Positions 53,237 to 62,072 of a stretch of DNA of 64,000 nt are shown here, one piece after another. Position numbers and translations under genes: made by a program. The stretch is from assembly GCA_963696645.1 (NCBI GenBank), contig CAVOKY010000007.1, positions 1,054,001 to 1,118,000 on the forward strand, read 5' to 3'. Every line of letters starts with the position of its first letter. Position 1 is the first letter of the stretch. A model generated the notes under the pieces. The model saw only the letters and a list, made by a program, of their open reading frames with translations, was not told the origin of the DNA and ran no database searches. This DNA comes from JAMXLO01 sp963696645. Lineage in GTDB: Bacteria; Pseudomonadota; Alphaproteobacteria; Acetobacterales; Acetobacteraceae.

Positions 53237-55587
53237 TGGACGGTCCGGATCACGCGACGGCGGGGGATGGCATTGGCGCCCGGGTGCGCCGCAAGGAGGA
53301 TGCGCGGCATCTGGCCGGGCACGGCCAATTCGTCGGCGATATCCGCATTGCCGGGATGCGCGACGTGGCATTCTTCCGCAGCCCGGTGGCGCATGCACGC
53401 ATCAAGTCACGCGCCAAACCCGTCGGTGCCGAACGCGACGTGTTCTTCCTTGCGGACCTTGTCGGCGTGCGGCCGATCGTCACGCGCTCCGCCATTCCCG
53501 GATACAAGCTGTCGGAATGGCCGGCAATGGCGGCTGAACGCGTCCGCTTCGTCGGTGAGATCGTCGCCATGTGCGTCGCGGAAACCCGCGCGCGTGCGGA
53601 GGATCTTGCCGAGCGGGTCGCGGTAGAGTTTGCCGAACTGCCGGCGATCACCAACTGCCGGCAAGGCCTCGCACCAGGTGCTGTGCTGCTGCATGAGCAG
53701 TGGGGCGACAATCTGTTCCTGCAGACTGCGTTCGATTCCGGCATTGAGAAGGCGGTGGCAAGCGCTCCGGTGAAGGTGGAGCTTGAGCTTTCCTGCGCGC
53801 GCCAGACGATGCACCCGATGGAAGGCAAGGGCGTGGTGGCCTGGTGGGATCATCGGGCGGCCCAGTTGGTCGTGCACAGCTCCACCCAGGTGCCGCATCT
53901 GATCCGTGCCGGGTTGGCCGAGGTGCTGGATATACCGCAGGCCATGGTGCGCGTCGCACCACCGGACGTGGGCGGCGGCTTCGGCTACAAATGCCTGTTG
54001 CAGCCTGAGGAAATCTGCGTCGCCTGGCTGGCGTTGACGCGCAAGGCAGCGTTCCGCTGGGTGGAGGACCGCCGCGAACATCTCACGGCGGGCGCCAACG
54101 CACGTCAGCACCATTACAAACTGACAGCCTATGCGGACCCGCGTGGCAGGTTGCTGGGCCTGGATGCCGAGGTCTCTGTGGACACCGGTGCTTATTCGGT
54201 GTGGCCCTTCACGGCGGTGCTTGAAGCGGCGCAGGCCGGCGGCAACCTGCCGGGTCCGTATGACTTGCCGGCGTATCGCTGCAAGGTTTTCTCGGTGGCG
54301 ACAAACAAGCCGCCGTTCGCGCCATATCGCGGCGTCGCGCGACCGGGCGTGTGCTTTGCGATCGAACTGACGATCGACGCGATCGCCAAGGCGGTCGGGC
54401 GCGAGGCTGCGGATGTGCGGGCGGAGAACCTGGTGGCTGGTGCAGCCATGCCCTATGTCAATATCACCAACAAGCATTACGACACTGGCGATTACCCCGC
54501 ATCGCTCGCCACCGTGCGCGAGATGATCGGGCTCGATGAATTCCGCGCTGCGCCGCGGCGGGATGAATGCGGACGCTATCTCGGCATTGGTTTCGCCACC
54601 TACGCCGAACAATCGGCGCACGGTACGAAGGTATTTGCCGCGTGGGGATTGCCATTGGTGCCAGGCTACGACCAGGCGCATGTCAAGCTGACGCCTGATG
54701 GCGCGTTGGAGGTCGAGGCCGGCATTCCCACAATCGGGCAAGGGTTGGAAACCACACTGGCGCAGATCGCCCATCAGATGACCGGCGTGCCGTTCGCGGA
54801 TATCCGTGTCACGCTGGGCGATACGGCAACCACGCCGTTCTCCACCGGCGCCTATGCGTCGCGCGGCATTGTCATGGCGGGTGGTGCGGTATCGCGCGCA
54901 TCGGACGTTGTGGCCACGCGTATCAAGGCGATCGCAGCCCATCTGATGCAGGCCGATCCGGCGGGCGTGACCTTTGCCGACGGGCGCATCCATGCCGGTG
55001 CGTCGAGCATTGCGTACGCCGATGTCGGGCGCGCCTGGTACATGCGGCCGGACCAGTTGCCGGACGGCGTGGACACCACCGGGCTGGAAGCGACCGAAGG
55101 CTACAAGCCGGCCACCGACAACGGCGTTTTCTCGTTTGCCAGTCATGCCGCCAAGGTCGCGGTGGATGCTGAGACAGGACTGGTGGAAATCCTCGATTAC
55201 TGCATCGCCGAGGATTGTGGCCGCATGGTGAACCCCATCATCGTCGAGGGGCAGACGTATGGCGGTGCCGCACAAGGTGTGGGCACTGCGCTATTCGAGG
55301 AAAGCCCGTACAACGCGAACGGGCAACCTTTGGCCTCGACACTGATGGATTATCTGTTGCCTGGACCGGTCGAACTGCCGCACTTCCGGATCCGTCATAC
55401 CGAAACGCCGTCGCCGCACACGGCGCACGGCATCAAGGGCGTCGGAGAGGGCGGTGCGATCGCGCCAGCCGGTGCCATCGTCAATGCGATCAACGATGCG
55501 CTGGCGCCGCTGGGTACTCGGCTCAACGACATCCCCGCGTCGCCGGAACGCATACTGGCCGCTTTGGCCAAGGCGCGTGCGGATTGA
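53236..55587 (+). CDS. Molybdenum hydroxylase large subunit (xanthine dehydrogenase/CoxL family)
   Basis: A 783-residue catalytic subunit carrying the molybdopterin-cytosine dinucleotide cofactor. Visible are the N-terminal ARVRRKEDARHLAGHGQFVGDI, the molybdenum-binding PDVGGGFGYK, PYRGVARPG, and near the C-terminus GIKGVGEGGAIAP with the catalytic Glu. The CO dehydrogenase loop with its active-site Cys is not present at the expected place, so it is not a form I CoxL; it more likely hydroxylates an aromatic heterocycle or aldehyde. It starts within TGATG after the Rieske beta subunit. Confidence 0.9.
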   Translation: MDGPDHATAGDGIGARVRRKEDARHLAGHGQFVGDIRIAGMRDVAFFRSPVAHARIKSRAKPVGAERDVFFLADLVGVRPIVTRSAIPGYKLSEWPAMAAERVRFVGEIVAMCVAETRARAEDLAERVAVEFAELPAITNCRQGLAPGAVLLHEQWGDNLFLQTAFDSGIEKAVASAPVKVELELSCARQTMHPMEGKGVVAWWDHRAAQLVVHSSTQVPHLIRAGLAEVLDIPQAMVRVAPPDVGGGFGYKCLLQPEEICVAWLALTRKAAFRWVEDRREHLTAGANARQHHYKLTAYADPRGRLLGLDAEVSVDTGAYSVWPFTAVLEAAQAGGNLPGPYDLPAYRCKVFSVATNKPPFAPYRGVARPGVCFAIELTIDAIAKAVGREAADVRAENLVAGAAMPYVNITNKHYDTGDYPASLATVREMIGLDEFRAAPRRDECGRYLGIGFATYAEQSAHGTKVFAAWGLPLVPGYDQAHVKLTPDGALEVEAGIPTIGQGLETTLAQIAHQMTGVPFADIRVTLGDTATTPFSTGAYASRGIVMAGGAVSRASDVVATRIKAIAAHLMQADPAGVTFADGRIHAGASSIAYADVGRAWYMRPDQLPDGVDTTGLEATEGYKPATDNGVFSFASHAAKVAVDAETGLVEILDYCIAEDCGRMVNPIIVEGQTYGGAAQGVGTALFEESPYNANGQPLASTLMDYLLPGPVELPHFRIRHTETPSPHTAHGIKGVGEGGAIAPAGAIVNAINDALAPLGTRLNDIPASPERILAALAKARAD

Positions 55588-56414
55588 AGCCCGCTGCTTT
55601 CGATTATATCCGGGCACGTAACGTTGCCGAGGCAGCCGCTCTGCTGGCGGAGGGCGCGGGTACGACACGGCTGCTGGCGGGCGGGCAGTCGCTTGGTCCG
55701 ACGCTGAACCTGCGACTGGCGCGACCGCGACGTCTGGTGGATGTGAAGCGCGCCGACGGGATGCGGACGCTTGTCGCCGATCATGCAGTGTTCAGCCTGG
55801 GCGCAGGCTGGACGCACGCGGAAATCGAGGATGGTGCGATGGAAGACCCGACGCGCGGCCTGCTGCGTCATGTGGCGCGCGGCATCGCGTATCGAGCGGT
55901 GCGCAATCGCGGCACCATCGGTGGCAGCCTGGCGCATGCCGACCCTGCGGCGGACTGGGTTTCCACCGTGGTGGCGCTCGGCGCAACGCTGGCGGTGGAA
56001 GGTCCCGGCGGTCGGGAGCGGCGCATTGCGTCGGAGGGATTCATCCGCGGTGCGTTTGCGACCGCCCTGGCCGACGACGAAGTCCTGGTTGCGGTGGAAC
56101 TGCCGCGGCTGAGTGCGCAGGCGCGGTGGGGCTACTGCAAGCTGTGCCGCAAAACCGGAGAATTCGCCAAGGCGATCGGCGTGGCGGTGCTGGATCCCTC
56201 GCGCGGATTGGCGTGGGTGGTGGCTGGTGCCGTCGAAGGCGCCCCGGTGCCGCTGCCGGACAGTGCGGCACGGCTGCGCGACGCCGGTGTGCAGTCAGCG
56301 AATGCAATGTTGGGCAAGGAAGCCGAGGTGAAACTGGCGCACCTGTCGCCGCAGGAACGGGCATTGCGGGTGGTCGCAGTCCGACGAGCGCTGCTGCAAT
56401 TGGCGGATGGCTGA
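55584..56414 (+). CDS. Molybdenum hydroxylase FAD-binding subunit (CoxM-like)
   Basis: A 276-residue medium subunit of the molybdenum hydroxylase. The FAD-binding motifs are LLAGGQSLGPTLNLRLARP and RAVRNRGTIGGSLAHADPAAD; the C-terminal part has the CO-dehydrogenase-medium-chain fold. The likely TTG start overlaps the large-subunit stop (TTGA), completing the run of overlapping junctions. It passes electrons from the iron-sulfur subunit to NAD or oxygen. Confidence 0.9.
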   Translation: MKPAAFDYIRARNVAEAAALLAEGAGTTRLLAGGQSLGPTLNLRLARPRRLVDVKRADGMRTLVADHAVFSLGAGWTHAEIEDGAMEDPTRGLLRHVARGIAYRAVRNRGTIGGSLAHADPAADWVSTVVALGATLAVEGPGGRERRIASEGFIRGAFATALADDEVLVAVELPRLSAQARWGYCKLCRKTGEFAKAIGVAVLDPSRGLAWVVAGAVEGAPVPLPDSAARLRDAGVQSANAMLGKEAEVKLAHLSPQERALRVVAVRRALLQLADG

Positions 56415-56417
56415 GCG

Positions 56418-57545
56418 ATGGATGGAATGCCAGCGCCAACACATCGAACCGTCACACTGGCGGTGAACGGCGAGCCGAATACGCTGCTGGTCGAACCGCG
56501 GACGCATCTGGCGGATGCGCTGCGGGAGCAATTGAACCTGACTGGCACGCATCTGGGATGCGAGCAGGGTGTGTGCGGCGCCTGCACTGTGCTGATCGAC
56601 GACATGCCGCAACGGTCGTGCATCGCCTACGCGGTGGATTGCGAAGGATCGCGCATCACCACGATAGAGGGTTTCGACGCAGACCCCGTCATGGCGGAAC
56701 TGCGCGAGGCGTTTTCCGTCCACCACGCGCTGCAATGCGGCTTCTGCACGGCGGGGATGCTGATAACCGCCCGCGACATCGTGCTGCGGCTTGGGGAGGT
56801 GCCGGAGGCGCGCATCCGCGAGGAGCTGGCAGGCAATCTGTGCCGGTGCACGGGGTATATGGGCATCGTCAGCGCGGTGCGGGCGGTGTCGGAGGGACGC
56901 GCGCCGCAGGCCGGTTCAACGGCTGCCATGTCCCCAGCGGTGGTCGTGCAGCGCAGCGAATCAGTTGCAGCAGAAACCATGCCGGCAGCGCCCGGCGAGC
57001 AGTCCCAGGTCGGTCTGCCTGGTGGAGCGATGCTGGAGGAGCGGGTGCGCCTGGCGGCTTCACCTGAAATGACGTGGGCCGTGCTGTCCGATTTGCGGCG
57101 CGTGGCTGGGTGCCTGCCGGGGGCGCAATTGGAGACGCTCGAGGGCGACCGCGTGACCGGGCGTGTGGTGGTTGCGCTGGGCCCGGTGCGGGCGAGTTTT
57201 GCTGGAACAGGCCGAGTGAGCCTGGATGAGAAGGCGCGCAGGGGTCATCTGCAGGGCCGGGGACGCGATGCAAACAACAGCGCCGAGGGTGACGTCCATT
57301 GGCGTGTCGTACCCGCTGAAGGTGACGGCAGCGATATCCTGGTGCAGTTATCCTGGCGCCTGACCGGTCCATTGGCGCAGTTCGGACGTGGCGTTCTGGT
57401 ACAGGATCTCGTCCGCCGTCTGGCGCAGGACTTTGCACATAACCTTGACGCGATGGTGGCCGGCCAGGCGCCACAGCCGAACCGTCCTATCGGCCTGGTA
57501 GGGTTGCTGTGGCGAAAGCTGATGGACCTGTTGCGCGGCCACTGA
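56418..57545 (+). CDS. Fusion of [2Fe-2S] molybdenum hydroxylase small subunit and CoxG-like SRPBCC domain
   Basis: A 375-residue fusion. Residues 1-165 form the usual small subunit: plant-type [2Fe-2S] ligands Cys48, Cys53, Cys56 and Cys68, and the second cluster Cys107, Cys110, Cys142 and Cys144 (CGFCTAGM, CRCTGY). After an Ala/Ser/Pro-rich linker, residues about 205-345 match CoxG/SRPBCC (VRLAASPEMTWAVLSDLRRVAGCLPGAQL), a domain linked to membrane recruitment of carbon monoxide dehydrogenase; a hydrophobic C-terminus (LVGLLWRKLMDLL) could help anchor it. It begins three bases after the FAD subunit and ends the operon. Confidence 0.9.
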   Translation: MDGMPAPTHRTVTLAVNGEPNTLLVEPRTHLADALREQLNLTGTHLGCEQGVCGACTVLIDDMPQRSCIAYAVDCEGSRITTIEGFDADPVMAELREAFSVHHALQCGFCTAGMLITARDIVLRLGEVPEARIREELAGNLCRCTGYMGIVSAVRAVSEGRAPQAGSTAAMSPAVVVQRSESVAAETMPAAPGEQSQVGLPGGAMLEERVRLAASPEMTWAVLSDLRRVAGCLPGAQLETLEGDRVTGRVVVALGPVRASFAGTGRVSLDEKARRGHLQGRGRDANNSAEGDVHWRVVPAEGDGSDILVQLSWRLTGPLAQFGRGVLVQDLVRRLAQDFAHNLDAMVAGQAPQPNRPIGLVGLLWRKLMDLLRGH

Positions 57546-57567
57546 CACGGAGCGCTTGCACTGGCTA

Positions 57568-58110
57568 TCAGGCGGTCGTCTCACTCGCCGCGGCGACGCG
57601 AAGCAGCCAGTCACGAAAAATCCTTAGCCAGGGCAAGGTCTGTTTCGACTTCGGGTAGATCAGATGATACGCCATATTCGTGGTCAGCGACGCCGCATGC
57701 GGCACGATCAGCCTGCCGCTGCGGATATCGCCCATCACCAGAAAATCGGGAACCAGCAGGATGCCGAGGCCGGCCATCGCGGCCTCGATGGCCATCGCGA
57801 AGTGTTCGAAGCGCGGTCCATGAATGCCGACCTGACGTCGGACTCCGGCGACCTGCAACCACTCGCCCCAGGCGTCCGGCAGCGGCATGAGCTGCAGCAA
57901 CGGGAAACGCACCAGGGAATCCGGGGTCAACCGATTGGCATGTCCGTTCAGCAGCCCGGGTGCGCAAACCGGAATGAGTCTCTCGCCAAGCAGCCGGTGC
58001 GCGATGACGTCCGTCCAGACGGCCGGGCCGAAATGGATAGCCGCATCGACGCGTTCGTACGCAACATGCAGCCGCGCCTTGCCCACCGTTCCTGCCCCAG
58101 TCGCATCGAC
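57568..58110 (-). pseudogene. LysR-type regulator, effector-binding domain only
   Basis: The minus strand encodes about 165 residues of a LysR-type effector domain (DAAIHFGPAVW, LGERLIPVCAPGLL, AIEAAMAGLGILLVPDFLV, TTNMAYHLIYP), with the C-terminus intact. The N-terminal winged helix-turn-helix and the linker are absent: the sequence before about 58100 is a different, opposite-strand gene fragment. It cannot bind DNA as it stands. Its place beside the Rieske operon suggests it may once have regulated it. Confidence 0.78.
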
Positions 58111-58554
58111 ATGGAGAAATTCGACCTGGATGCACCGTTTCCTGACGTGCACACGAACGCATCGAGGTCGATGTTTCAGCTCCTCACCACGGGCACGGGT
58201 GCGGCAACGCTGCGCGACATGCTGGTTGATGCCAGCAGTGGCGGCGTCGATTTTGTCGGCACGCCCGATAGTGTCGCGGCCCGAGTGGAGGACGCGATGC
58301 AGGAGATTGGCGATGATGGCTTCACGATGACTGAGGCGCTGACACGGCGCGGAATCAGCGAGATCACCGATGGCCTGGCGCCCACTCGGAAGCAGCGGGG
58401 TCTGATCCGATCATCGTACAGTCACATGCTGTTCCGCGACAACCTGCTGGCGCTCTTAGGCTACACATCTGGTATGAGCCAGAAGACCGATGGTCTCGCA
58501 GGCCCTTGCCGTCATGGCCAATCCCGCGCTGAGTTGCCTACATTTTGCCCTTGA
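58111..58554 (+). pseudogene. FMN-dependent (DszA/NtaA-type) monooxygenase, C-terminal fragment
   Basis: About 115 residues match the C-terminus of long-chain luciferase-like monooxygenases: LDAPFPDVHTNASRSMFQ, GVDFVGTPDSVAARVEDAM, GFTMTEALTRRGISEITDG and HMLFRDNLLAL. The N-terminal three quarters, with the flavin-binding barrel, is missing. It abuts the truncated LysR fragment head-to-head at about 58100, which marks a recombination junction. After about 58455 the frame continues without homology. Confidence 0.78.
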
Positions 58555-58698
58555 TGCGTATAGTTTCACCAGACAAAGAAATGCTCTTGCCAAATTGCCC
58601 GCAATCTGGCCATGCTGAGGCGCACCAAAGGGGGAGGCGCCGCCACCGCGTGAGCCAACACGCGTCACTAGCAACTCGGGGCGCGAAGGGGCTTACGG

Positions 58699-60000
58699 AT
58701 GAAGGCACAGCAGGGAAAGGCGACCGGCACAACACGTCGGACCGTATTGCGTGGCGCGGGCGCGGCACTCGGACTGGCCGCGGGATCGGGGGCCATCGGC
58801 GGCTTCCCAATGATCTGGGCGCAAAACATCAAGGACGTGGTGTTGAATCACGCCGGTCCACCGGTGACCGCAATCCCCGCCATCGCCGAACAGGCCAGCA
58901 AGGATCTCGGATTCACCGTGCATATGCAGGCCTCGGAGAATGCCGATCTGCTGAACCGCTTCCTGTCGCAGTCAAGCGCGATCGATTGCGCCGACGTCAG
59001 CCTAGTGTACATGCGTTACCTGATCGGCCGCAACGTGCTGCAGGCGATCCCGCTCAGCAAATTCAAATACTGGGACAAAACGATACCGCTGTTGACCAAG
59101 GGCGAGTATCCCGACGGGAGGAAGGCGCCGCAGCAGGGCATCACGCCGACCATGATCCTGTACGCCACCGGTCCGGACGGGCAGAAGGTCACCGGCGGCC
59201 CGCCGACCGAGTTCGTTACTGGGATCCCGACAGTAACGAACGGCGACACACTCGGCATCAGGCCGGACCTCGTCGGTCGTGAGATCGATAGCTGGGCGGA
59301 TCTGCTGTCGCCCGATTTCAAAGGCCGTGCTGCGCTTCAGGACAATCCAACAATCGGTATCATCGATGTCGCGATGGCGGTGGAGGCGCGAGGCGACATC
59401 AAATACGGCAACAAGGGCAACATGACGAAAGAGGAGATCGACAAGACGATCGATCTCATGCTGGCGATCAAACACGGCGGCCAGTTCCGTTCGTTCTGGA
59501 GTTCGTTCGACCAGTCTGTGAACCTGATGGCTTCCGGCGAGGTGGTGATCCAGTCGATGTGGTCGCCCGCCGTCGCGGCAGTGCGGTCTCGAGGAATTCC
59601 CTGCGCGTTCCAGCCGCTGCAACAAGGTTATCGCGGCTGGGGCTATACGCTCGGGGTGATGAAACACGTCGATGGTCTGAAGCTCGACTGCTTCCATGAA
59701 TACATGAACTGGTACACTGGCGGGTTCCAGGGTGCGTTCATTGCCCGCCAAGGCTACTATTCAGCACAGCCAGAAAATGCGCGCAAGTTCCTCACGCAGG
59801 CGGAGTGGGATTACTGGTACGGCGGCAAGCCCGCTGCCACGGACATTCTGAGCCCGTTCGGCAAGCTGATGGAGAAGGCGGGCAACGTGCGCGACGGTGG
59901 CGGCATCTGGCAGCGGCTCGGCAACATCGCAGTGTGGAACTCGGTGATGGACGAGGACCGGTACCTCACGCGGCGCTGGAACGAGTTCATCACGGCGTAA
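58699..60000 (+). CDS. ABC importer substrate-binding protein (PotD/extracellular type), Tat-exported
   Basis: A 433-residue periplasmic binding protein. A twin-arginine signal (TTRRTVLRGAGAALGLAAGSG) directs folded export. The mature protein has the polyamine/ferric-type binding fold: IKDVVLNHAGPP near the N-terminus, ADVSLVYMRYLIG, and LTRRWNEFITA at the end. It heads a plus-strand operon in which a RutA-like monooxygenase follows 11 bases later. Substrate unknown; the downstream enzyme suggests a nitrogen compound such as a pyrimidine. Confidence 0.86.
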   Translation: MKAQQGKATGTTRRTVLRGAGAALGLAAGSGAIGGFPMIWAQNIKDVVLNHAGPPVTAIPAIAEQASKDLGFTVHMQASENADLLNRFLSQSSAIDCADVSLVYMRYLIGRNVLQAIPLSKFKYWDKTIPLLTKGEYPDGRKAPQQGITPTMILYATGPDGQKVTGGPPTEFVTGIPTVTNGDTLGIRPDLVGREIDSWADLLSPDFKGRAALQDNPTIGIIDVAMAVEARGDIKYGNKGNMTKEEIDKTIDLMLAIKHGGQFRSFWSSFDQSVNLMASGEVVIQSMWSPAVAAVRSRGIPCAFQPLQQGYRGWGYTLGVMKHVDGLKLDCFHEYMNWYTGGFQGAFIARQGYYSAQPENARKFLTQAEWDYWYGGKPAATDILSPFGKLMEKAGNVRDGGGIWQRLGNIAVWNSVMDEDRYLTRRWNEFITA

Positions 60001-60011
60001 CGGAGGCTGCG

Positions 60012-61094
60012 ATGAAACTCGGTGTGTTCATCCCCATCGGCAACAATGGCTGGCTGATTTCCACCACCTCGCCGCAATACAAGCCAAGCTTCGACCTGAA
60101 CCGCACGATCGTGGACAAGGCCGAGCGTTTTGGTTTCGACTTCGCGCTATCGATGATCAAGCTGCACGGCTTCGGCGGACCGTCTGAATACTGGGACTAC
60201 AATCTGAAATCGTTCACGCTGATGGCGGGGCTGGCGGCGGTCACCAACCGCATCCAGCTGTTTGCCACATGCGCCGTGTTGACCATGCCTCCGCCGATCG
60301 CGGCGCGCATGGCAGTCACGATCAACTCGATTTCGCGTGGCCGCTTCGGCATCAACATCATCTCCGGCTGGCAGCGCCGCGAATACACGCAGATGGGCAT
60401 TTGGCCTGGCGCCGAGCACTACCGTCGCCGCTACGACTACTGCGCCGAATACGTCACGATCATGAACGAGCTGTGGACAACCGGGCGTTCAGACTTCAAG
60501 GGCGATTTCTTCCAGATGGACGACTGCCGTTGCCTGCCGTTGCCGACTGCCAAGATTCCGATCATCTGCGCCGCGCAGAGCGACAACGGCACGCGCTACG
60601 CCGCGCGATACGCCGACTATAATTTCTGCGGCAGCGGTGGGGTGAACGAACCAACAAGGGTGGCGCCGAGCATTGCCAGGCTGGTTGCCGCCACGCGTGA
60701 GAGCGGACGCCAGTGCGGCGCCCTGGTGCTGCAGATGGTGATCGCCGATGAGACCGACGAAGCGGCCATGGCAAAATGGGAACACTACAAGGCCGGCACC
60801 GATGTCGAGGCACTGGCGTATCGTGACGCGCAGGCCGAGGACGATCCGAACCCGGATCCGTATTCGCAGGCACATAAGCGCCGCACCCTCGGCGTCGACA
60901 AGCTGCCGACCAATCAGGGCGTGTTGGTCGGGTCCTATGCCTCCATCGCCCGCATGCTCGATGAGGTGTCCACCGTACCTGGCGTGGAAGGCGTCATGCT
61001 GACATTCGATGATTTCGTCATCGGCATGGAGCAGTTCGGCACGCGCGTCTTGCCGCTGATGCGGTGCCGAAACGAGGTGAGGCAGGCGGCATAA
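60012..61094 (+). CDS. rutA: RutA-like FMN-dependent pyrimidine monooxygenase
   Basis: A 360-residue luciferase-like protein closely resembling RutA, which opens the uracil ring with FMNH2 and oxygen. Strongly similar stretches include GVFIPIGNNGWLISTTSPQY, FGFDFALSMIKLHGFGG, MGIWPGAEHYRRRYDY, SDFKGDFFQMDDCR and VLVGSYASIARMLDEV. The start follows GGAGG by six bases. Other rut genes (rutB-G) are absent; instead it sits between the binding protein and permease of an ABC importer, so the substrate may be a pyrimidine analogue or another cyclic amide imported by it. Confidence 0.88.
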   Translation: MKLGVFIPIGNNGWLISTTSPQYKPSFDLNRTIVDKAERFGFDFALSMIKLHGFGGPSEYWDYNLKSFTLMAGLAAVTNRIQLFATCAVLTMPPPIAARMAVTINSISRGRFGINIISGWQRREYTQMGIWPGAEHYRRRYDYCAEYVTIMNELWTTGRSDFKGDFFQMDDCRCLPLPTAKIPIICAAQSDNGTRYAARYADYNFCGSGGVNEPTRVAPSIARLVAATRESGRQCGALVLQMVIADETDEAAMAKWEHYKAGTDVEALAYRDAQAEDDPNPDPYSQAHKRRTLGVDKLPTNQGVLVGSYASIARMLDEVSTVPGVEGVMLTFDDFVIGMEQFGTRVLPLMRCRNEVRQAA

Positions 61095-62068
61095 TGGATG
61101 GCGATACAGTCCGGACAATCGGCACCGGCCATGCTCCCTGCGTCGCCCCCTCAACAAGTCCGGGGACAGCTGTCACCCACTTCGCAGGCGGGGTTTTGCT
61201 CAGGCACCGCCGACTTCCCCCTTGGCTTGTCTCCTGGCTCCAGGTCGGACCGCTTGCACTGATCCTGTTCACGCTGTTCGCCCTGCCCACCGTGCTGTTC
61301 CTGGTGGTCAGCTTCTTCGACTACGATCGCGTCGGCATCTATCCGGCATTCATCCTGGACAACTATCGCGACCTGCTGACAACGCCGGCGACGCTGCGCG
61401 TCTATATCAGTTCGTTGAAGTTTGCCGTCATCGTCTGGGCAATCACGCTGTTCCTGGGTTTCAATATCGCCTACTTCCTGATCTTCCACGTGCGCAGCGC
61501 GGCCGTCCGTACCGTACTGTTTCTGCTATGCGCCATTCCATTCTGGACTTCCGGCATCATTCGTACCATCGCCTGGATCCCATTCCTTGGTCGTAACGGA
61601 GCATTCAATACGATCCTGCTGGACCTGCATATCATCTCGCAGCCACTGACCTTCCTGCTGTTCTCCAACTTCGCCGTCATCATCACCTATGTGCACCTGT
61701 TCACCTTGCTGATGATCGGGCCGATCGCCAATTCCCTGGCGAAGATCGACCCAGCGCTGCTGGAGGCTGCGCGCGATGCCGGTGCCAGTCGCTGGCGCAC
61801 CATGACCGATGTGGTGATCCCGTTGTCAAAGACCGGCATCGCCCTTGGTTCGATCCTGGTCTTTACCCAGGTCATGGGCGACTACTTCGTGGTGAAGCAG
61901 ATGAGTGGCGGACAGAGCGCCTCGATCGTGTCCATGCTGTCAACCCAGATCCAGGCCATGGAGTACCCACCGGCTTCGGCGAATGCGATGGTGCTTGTGG
62001 TGTTCGTTGCAATTATGGTCGCCGGAATGATGCGTATCGTCGATGTTCGCAAGGAACTGGTGAAATAG
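61094..62068 (+). CDS. ABC importer permease (PotB-like)
   Basis: A 324-residue inner-membrane permease of the spermidine/putrescine type, with about six helices and the EAA loop EAARDAGASRWRTMTDVVIPL for docking the ATPase. The ATG overlaps the rutA stop (TAATG), showing coupled translation with the monooxygenase. It pairs with the second permease that follows four bases downstream. Confidence 0.9.
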   Translation: MDGDTVRTIGTGHAPCVAPSTSPGTAVTHFAGGVLLRHRRLPPWLVSWLQVGPLALILFTLFALPTVLFLVVSFFDYDRVGIYPAFILDNYRDLLTTPATLRVYISSLKFAVIVWAITLFLGFNIAYFLIFHVRSAAVRTVLFLLCAIPFWTSGIIRTIAWIPFLGRNGAFNTILLDLHIISQPLTFLLFSNFAVIITYVHLFTLLMIGPIANSLAKIDPALLEAARDAGASRWRTMTDVVIPLSKTGIALGSILVFTQVMGDYFVVKQMSGGQSASIVSMLSTQIQAMEYPPASANAMVLVVFVAIMVAGMMRIVDVRKELVK

Positions 62069-62072
62069 CGTC

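Noticed and set aside
53407..55275. Minus-strand open frame of 622 codons
   Set aside because: It mirrors the molybdenum hydroxylase gene; high GC keeps the antisense frame open. No recognisable protein.
53236..57545. True carbon monoxide dehydrogenase (coxMSL)
   Set aside because: The subunit set and CoxG-like domain fit, but the form I active-site Cys loop of CoxL is not seen, so CO oxidation is not claimed.
57664..58110. Long plus-strand frame joined to the monooxygenase fragment
   Set aside because: Its first part is antisense to the LysR effector domain; only the part after about 58110 has homology.
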